Shown here piece after piece: positions 44,991 to 45,016 of a stretch of DNA of 45,016 nucleotides (the first letter of the stretch is position 1; the number at the start of each line of letters is the position of its first letter). The notes beneath the pieces are model-generated. The model was not told the origin of the DNA, ran no database searches, and saw nothing but the letters and a program-made list of their open reading frames with translations. The position numbers were made by a program, and so were the translations under genes. The stretch is from Nitrososphaerota archaeon (GTDB lineage Archaea > Iainarchaeota > Iainarchaeia > Iainarchaeales > GCA-2688035), in assembly GCA_017610265.1 (NCBI GenBank), contig JAFCCH010000010.1:1-45016 (forward strand), given 5' to 3'.

Positions 44991-45016
44991 GTGAATTGAA
45001 TTGGAACTAAAAGATC

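Noticed and set aside
1-45016. CRISPR array, rRNA operon, transposase, integrase or known defence system
   Set aside because: No regularly spaced repeats, rRNA-like sequence or recognisable recombinase/defence motif was seen in the translations.

Overview
The window is archaeal-looking, probably from a DPANN-type genome (lineage is inferred from gene content only). It is dominated by a surface-glycan and lipid-carrier locus of about 33 kb (roughly 12-45 kb). The left part (1-12 kb) carries: a beta-helix surface protein cut by the window edge, a carbamoyltransferase, a tRNA-Gln(CUG), a cis-prenyltransferase, small proteins, a geranylgeranyl-reductase-type flavoprotein, a large PKD/FN3 surface protein, a small-multidrug-export-type membrane protein and an MTA phosphorylase/APRT pair. 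The right part carries: sugar nucleotidyltransferases, two UDP-sugar dehydrogenases, a UDP-glucuronate decarboxylase-type SDR, a DegT aminotransferase, GT2/GT4/GT39-type glycosyltransferases, two flippases, methyltransferases, four paralogous B12-binding-domain radical SAM proteins and one SPASM-like radical SAM protein. Main leads: (1) a possible archaeal counterpart of the Arn (4-amino-4-deoxy-arabinose) pathway, with a YdjC-family deacetylase next to a formyltransferase; (2) an exact 28-bp tandem duplication that splits that formyltransferase and could be a slippage switch; (3) a four-gene radical SAM/GT2 module; (4) a T TTA AAG -1 slippery heptamer exactly where a GT39-type gene needs a frame change; (5) an in-frame TAG in an ORF missing from the track; (6) a tRNA-Gln with C33 and a copy of its 5' end beside it. 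No homology search was run. Family calls come from motifs read in the translations.
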